A stretch of DNA of 8,659 nucleotides from CAZOWL01 sp964583605 (lineage in GTDB: Bacteria; Pseudomonadota; Gammaproteobacteria; Chromatiales; Chromatiaceae), in contig CAZOWL010000136.1 in assembly GCA_964583605.1 (NCBI GenBank), positions 1-8,659 on the forward strand. The letters run 5' to 3'. Each line of letters starts with the position of its first letter. Positions within the stretch are counted from its first letter, which is position 1. The notes under the pieces were generated by a model. It was not told the DNA's origin, ran no database searches, and worked only from the letters and a program-made list of their open reading frames with translations. A program made the position numbers and the translations under genes. Below are positions 5,984 to 8,659 of the stretch, piece after piece.

Positions 5984-6635
5984 GTGCGCCGTTTCGTCCG
6001 CGCTCAAGCTCGGTGCCTTGCCGGGCGCTTCACCCCATCCGGCTGCACCGCCGAGCGCGCTTATCTCCTCGACGTGCTCTTCGACGACTGGCTCGGCATG
6101 CCGTACAGGCACAGCCAAACCGAAAGCGAAGAGGTTTGCATCCGCCTGGTTGATCAGCCGGGCGAGATCCGCCTGCCGGATGGCTTCTTTCGCCGGGCCG
6201 CCGTTGCCTGGCTCTCCGAGGGCTCGCTGCCAAGCGCGCCGCTTGTCCAATGGGATAGCCGCGCGCTGGCGCCGGACATCCTGCTGACCGATCCTCAGGT
6301 GCCGCTGCTTTGCGGCGATGAGAGGCCTGCCCTGTCGGGAACCGCCGAGCGACTCCGGTTGCCGACAACGCCGAACGCGCCGGCCCCGCACCCTGGTAAG
6401 CTGCGATGTGGATAGCCCGTTTTTCTTCCGGAGGTCGCCTCTGGGCATGGGCTTGCGCCTGGGTGGCGATCTTCTCAAGCGCCGCTCTCCAAGGTTGGCA
6501 CGGCGCAATGTCCTCGGCAATGTGGAGGCCTGGCACGGCGGGTATGGGCGCGATCCGCACCGCCTTGGCCTGGATTTCATCATGGACGTTAACGAGCGCG
6601 CCGGGGGTCCGATTGCTTTCTGCGCGATCTGCAAC
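5984..6635 (+). pseudogene. polysaccharide-deacetylase-like protein (DUF7033-type N-domain), broken
   Basis: The first frame (GTG 5984) reads RFTPSGCTAERAYLLDVLFD, DWLGMPYRHSQTE, then RLPDGFFRRAAVAWLSEGSL and VQWDSRALAPD...QVPLLCGD. This resembles the N-terminal domain found before polysaccharide deacetylase (NodB-like) domains in surface-polysaccharide loci. After about 6360 the homologous reading is in another frame: RRPRTLVSCDVDSPFFFRRS, GGDLLKRRSPRLARRN, DPHRLGLDFIMDVNERAG. CDVD matches the metal-binding Asp motif that opens the deacetylase domain. About 100 codons that normally join the two parts seem to be missing, giving an internal deletion plus frameshift. The gene then ends abruptly at about 6621-6635, where the coiled-coil duplicate begins, so the rest of the catalytic domain is absent. 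It is not functional. The family call rests on remembered sequence patterns. Confidence 0.7.
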
Positions 6636-6788
6636 CTCGGTCTCGCGCAGGTGCTGCTGGGTCGCCAGGTTTGGCAGATGCGGATACCGCTCTTCGAGTC
6701 GCTCGAAGGCCTCGGCGATGACCCGCGCGCGGGCGCGCTCGTCCGGCGCGCTGGCCAGGGCCTCGTAGAGCTCGACGACGGAGGTCAT
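6621..6788 (-). pseudogene. truncated second copy of the coiled-coil gene
   Basis: From the ATG (6786-6788) the first 51 residues equal those of the 196-657 protein, ending at RETE. A 44-bp deletion relative to copy 1 (positions 461-504 there) then joins to a 15-base match (6621-6635 equal to 446-460), which shifts the frame (VADRAESN). Beyond 6621 the sequence is antisense to the deacetylase remnant. The promoter and RBS are retained, so a chimeric product reading on to about 6030 could still be made, but it would lack both the coil and the membrane anchor. Confidence 0.88.
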
Positions 6789-6795
6789 GCCGGAA

Positions 6796-6837
6796 TCCTC
6801 TTGCGTTCAGTATCCGCAATCCAAGCTGATTATAATC
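6796..6837 (-). promoter_or_regulatory. promoter and RBS of the truncated coiled-coil copy
   Basis: The TATAAT box (6829-6834, inside GATTATAATC) and AAGAGGA (6796-6802) are identical to the first copy. Transcription should run leftward into the deacetylase remnant, antisense to it. Confidence 0.5.
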
Positions 6838-6879
6838 GGCACTTGACGGCGATGATCAAAGAACCGCCCTGGCTCGCAG

Positions 6880-6962
6880 GCGGACGGATGTCCGCTGACC
6901 CCAGGAGCCGGTCAAAACCGGCGTACCCGCGCGCCCCTCTAGGTACGCCGACCTCAGTCGGC
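6880..6962. repeat. array of three hairpins (copy 2)
   Basis: The hairpins at 6880-6895, 6907-6922 and 6947-6962 keep all 6-bp stems of copy 1. The one difference inside them is a loop base (CAAG to CAAA). Confidence 0.75.
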
Positions 6963-6991
6963 CGTCCCGGCTCAGAGGAGGCCGGCACGCT

Positions 6992-7042
6992 CTACAGGAG
7001 CTTCACCAGCGCCGCGAACGCCCCGACCAGGGCGTACGGGCG
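6992..7042 (-). pseudogene. 3' fragment of a coiled-coil paralogue
   Basis: The minus strand reads RPYALVGAFAALVKLL-stop (stop 6992-6994), matching the membrane-anchor end MFAQVGAIAALVKLL-stop of the intact protein. The 15 bases at the stop (6981-6995) equal those at 177-191. Upstream of Arg-Pro-Tyr no coil is seen; about 130 bases separate it from the end of the Uma2 gene. This indicates that a coiled-coil gene once lay directly 3' of Uma2 and lost most of its length. Confidence 0.65.
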
Positions 7043-7174
7043 GGGCTTCACGCCAAGGGGCCGCTTTTCCAGGATCCCGCGAGGTTGACGCCGCGCCCCA
7101 GCGCGGCCCATGTCGCGCCAGCGAACAGCGCCGCCGCGGGCTCTCGGCACTCCGGGCCCGACCAGCTCGGCTAC

Positions 7175-7738
7175 TCAACGCACGACCGGCACATCCTCGT
7201 AGATCGCATCCAACGGCACATCCACCCCGAGGCTGTCGAGGCGGACGCGGCCGTCGGTCACGTACTCCGCGCCCCAGGCTTGGCTGCGGCGATGGACCTC
7301 GACGGCGCGCGAGTCCTGCTCGATCAAAAGATACTCCCGCAGGCTCGGGATCATCTGGTAGGCCAGTCGCTTCTCGCGCCGATCGATCCGTGCCGTGGAT
7401 TCCGAAAGCACTTCGACGAGCAGGCAGGGGCAGCTCCGATAGTAGGTTTCGCGATCGTTCGGATCGCAGCTCAACAGCAGGTCGGGATAGTAGAAGATGT
7501 CCTGATCGGCGATCCTGAGCCGCACCTTCATGTCGTTGGCGAAAAGCTGGCACGGGCTGCCGCGCAGCCGCGGACGCAGAAAAGTAGCCAGGTTGAGCGT
7601 GATCAGGCCATGCCGACGGCTCGCGCCGGTCATCGCATAGAGCTCGCCGTCGATGTACTCGTGGCGAACGTCGGCGCCGTGCTCCGCGGCGAGATAGTCC
7701 GTCACCGACAGGCGCGAAGCGCGGACTGGGTTGGTCAT
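7175..7738 (-). CDS. Uma2-family (DUF820) restriction-endonuclease-like protein
   Basis: This complete 187-residue protein carries the Uma2 signature. E27-YIDGELYAMTG at 28-38 is followed by H43 and the nucleotide-contact-like FANDMKVRLR. The PD-(D/E)xK-like core is YPD (D86) ... LLVEVLSEST (E109) ... DRREKRLAY (R121-K123). YLLIEQDSRAVEVHRR gives the last strands. The fold is a PD-(D/E)xK nuclease, but its role in cells is not established; the family is greatly expanded in cyanobacteria and purple sulfur bacteria. The ATG at 7736-7738 is preceded on the minus strand by GGAGG with about 7 nt spacing. The remnant of a coiled-coil gene lies directly downstream. No damage is visible. Confidence 0.9.
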   Translation of the reverse strand: MTNPVRASRLSVTDYLAAEHGADVRHEYIDGELYAMTGASRRHGLITLNLATFLRPRLRGSPCQLFANDMKVRLRIADQDIFYYPDLLLSCDPNDRETYYRSCPCLLVEVLSESTARIDRREKRLAYQMIPSLREYLLIEQDSRAVEVHRRSQAWGAEYVTDGRVRLDSLGVDVPLDAIYEDVPVVR

Positions 7739-7883
7739 GAGTCGCCTCCGGGTCGAGCAAATAGGGCAGCGCAGTGTCCGGGATCACCCCGCACGAGCCG
7801 ATCGGGCCGTGCTCGGCGTCAAGCTCACCCTCGCCATAAAAGCACTGCCGAGTCCGCGCAGCAAGCGCTTACTTGCACCATCA

Positions 7884-7913
7884 GCCCCCGCCCCCGGGAT
7901 CCCCCCCCCCGGG
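7884..7913. repeat. C-rich low-complexity tract with C10 homopolymer
   Basis: CCCCCGCCCCCGGGATC is followed by ten C (7901-7910) and GGG. The tract contains the palindromic CCCGGGATCCC core. It is a likely site of slippage or sequencing error. Confidence 0.7.
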
Positions 7914-8058
7914 AACGCCGAGCCCCAGCTCGGCCAACGGGGGCGCCTGCCGCACCGCGGCCGACGACACCCTAGCCATCCGCCAAAGATAAGGCCAGAA
8001 GGCAAAAGCAACCGGCCCCACGTTCCAGGGCCCAGGACCAAACGGTATTCCAAGACCT

Positions 8059-8088
8059 GACACCGCTGCCCCAGACACCGCTGCCCCA
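8059..8088. repeat. 15-bp tandem repeat, two copies
   Basis: GACACCGCTGCCCCA occurs twice head to tail without mismatch (8059-8073, 8074-8088), in non-coding sequence before the UPF0175 gene. Confidence 0.85.
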
Positions 8089-8203
8089 TGGGAGACCCCG
8101 CCCCTGTTACAAAGAAGACCGCTCCGCCTTGCTTGGTTGAGGCAAGAACCGGGATGCCCTACCCTGAATCGCTATCAACTCATCCGGTTTCGAGTCCGCC
8201 GAC

Positions 8204-8467
8204 ATGTCCAGCACCGCCCGTTTAGACATCCCGCAAGACCTGTTGGATAGCGCCCGCGTCTCCCTTGCGGACATCAAGCTGGAGCTTGCCTTAACTCTGT
8301 ACGCTCAGCGGCGCCTTTCCATCGGCAAGGCTCGCGAGTTTGCCGCACTGTCCCTCTTTGAGTTTCGACAACATCTTGCCTTGCGCCGCATCCCTGCCGC
8401 CTATGGCGAGTCCGAGCTTGCCGAAGACCGGGAAACTGCCTCCTGGTTGGACGGGGCTGCCCCGTGA
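8204..8467 (+). CDS. UPF0175-family antitoxin
   Basis: This 87-residue protein starts MSSTARLDIPQDLLDSARVS and continues KLELALTLYAQRRLSIGKAR, EFAALSLFEFRQHLALRRIP. LA..LY..rrlS.gKA.elA.ls...F...L..r.i is the UPF0175 pattern: a DNA-binding helix-turn-helix-like region with an acidic tail (ESELAEDRE). These proteins usually pair with a DUF3368 PIN toxin, which follows here. The RBS is weak (GAG about 10 nt before the ATG). Its TGA overlaps the toxin GTG by three bases. It looks complete. Confidence 0.88.
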   Translation: MSSTARLDIPQDLLDSARVSLADIKLELALTLYAQRRLSIGKAREFAALSLFEFRQHLALRRIPAAYGESELAEDRETASWLDGAAP

Positions 8468-8655
8468 TTGTCGCTTGCGACACCTCCCCGATAAACAACC
8501 TCGCCGCCATTGGCCGCTTGCCCTTACTGCGGGACCTGTTTCAGTCACTCACCATCGCTCCGGGCGTATGGGCGGAGCTTCATGCCAAGGGGGGCGGCTT
8601 GGCCACAGGGCGAGCGAATATAAATGTTCAGCCGAAGATGACCTTAGCACGATAG
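8464..8655 (+). pseudogene. DUF3368 PIN-domain toxin, 5' fragment
   Basis: GTG at 8464 opens MIVACDTSPINNLAAIGRLP, then LLRDLFQSLTIAPGVWAELH. This is the N-terminus of DUF3368 proteins (VapC-like PIN nucleases, about 150-160 residues), with the first active-site Asp in CDTS. After AELHAK a run of six G (8589-8594) puts the frame out: with one G fewer it would read GAAWPQGERI, closer to the family. A stop follows soon in either frame (TAA at 8621-8623, or TAG at 8653-8655). The last ~35 bases are more AT-rich and seem to be unrelated sequence, perhaps an inserted element extending beyond the window. Two thirds of the domain is absent, so the product is not an active ribonuclease. Confidence 0.78.
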
Positions 8656-8659
8656 TCAT

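Larger units (their letters stand above)
6621..7010. repeat. long direct repeat, copy 2
   Basis: This is the copy of 505-877, same orientation, offset 6131. The extra 15 bases at its left edge match 446-460 after a 44-bp deletion. Substitutions are few; in the hairpin array they fall only in a loop or between stems. On the right, similarity to the end of the intact gene continues to about 7030, further than in copy 1. Confidence 0.9.
7739..8203. other. 465-base intergenic stretch with low-complexity C tracts
   Basis: Open frames on both strands here are proline/arginine- or glycine-rich shadows with no motif or RBS support. Notable contents are the GGAGG ribosome site of the Uma2 gene near 7746-7750, a run of ten C (7901-7910) in a C/G-rich patch, and a 15-bp tandem duplication at 8059-8088. 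The region presumably contains the promoters of the two diverging genes, but I cannot place them. Confidence 0.55.

Noticed and set aside
5804..6634. Minus-strand frame of 276 codons
   Set aside because: It is antisense to the deacetylase-like pseudogene, whose plus-strand reading has clear family motifs; this frame is basic and low in structure.
7085..7975. Plus-strand frame of 296 codons opposite Uma2
   Set aside because: It is a shadow of the Uma2 coding strand and then of C-rich intergenic DNA; the Uma2 reading has full motifs and an RBS.

Overview
This window looks like an accessory, decaying stretch of a GC-rich gammaproteobacterial chromosome. The density of toxin-antitoxin modules, the Uma2-family gene and the remnant polysaccharide genes resemble what I know from purple sulfur bacteria (Chromatiaceae). 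That assignment is inference, because no rRNA or housekeeping gene is present. No tRNA, rRNA or CRISPR array was seen.

Layout. Positions 1-187 carry only small repeats. A tail-anchored coiled-coil protein lies at 196-657 (minus), with its promoter, a three-hairpin array and the last codons of a second coiled-coil gene upstream of it (658-877). Positions 930-2560 (minus) hold a wrecked transposase that joins the C-terminal part of a DUF4338 (DruA-like) domain to an ISAs1-family DDE transposase. It has a frameshift, an in-frame stop and a missing N-terminus. From 2617 to 4109 (plus) come a wbpD-like sugar N-acetyltransferase with one nonsense codon, the tail of a RelE-like toxin, an intact NadS-type antitoxin, and the first quarter of a Wzx-type flippase. 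From 4145 to 5821 come two VapBC modules: the first has a toxin broken in four places, the second is intact. Positions 5984-6635 hold a polysaccharide-deacetylase-like pseudogene. It runs directly into a second copy (6621-7010) of the coiled-coil 5' half plus hairpin array. An intact Uma2-family nuclease gene (minus) follows at 7175-7738, then about 460 bases without a gene, then a UPF0175 antitoxin with a truncated DUF3368 PIN toxin at the right edge.

How it fits together. wbpD, wzx and the deacetylase are all plus-strand surface-polysaccharide functions, and all three are broken, which suggests the remains of one O-antigen or capsule locus invaded by mobile and addiction-type genes. In three of the four toxin-antitoxin pairs the toxin is destroyed while the antitoxin stays open. 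The direct repeat 505-877 / 6621-7010 brackets the whole damaged region and could mediate its loss or inversion-free rearrangement. The genes most likely to be functional are the coiled-coil protein, the NadS antitoxin, the first VapB, the second VapBC pair, Uma2 and the UPF0175 antitoxin.
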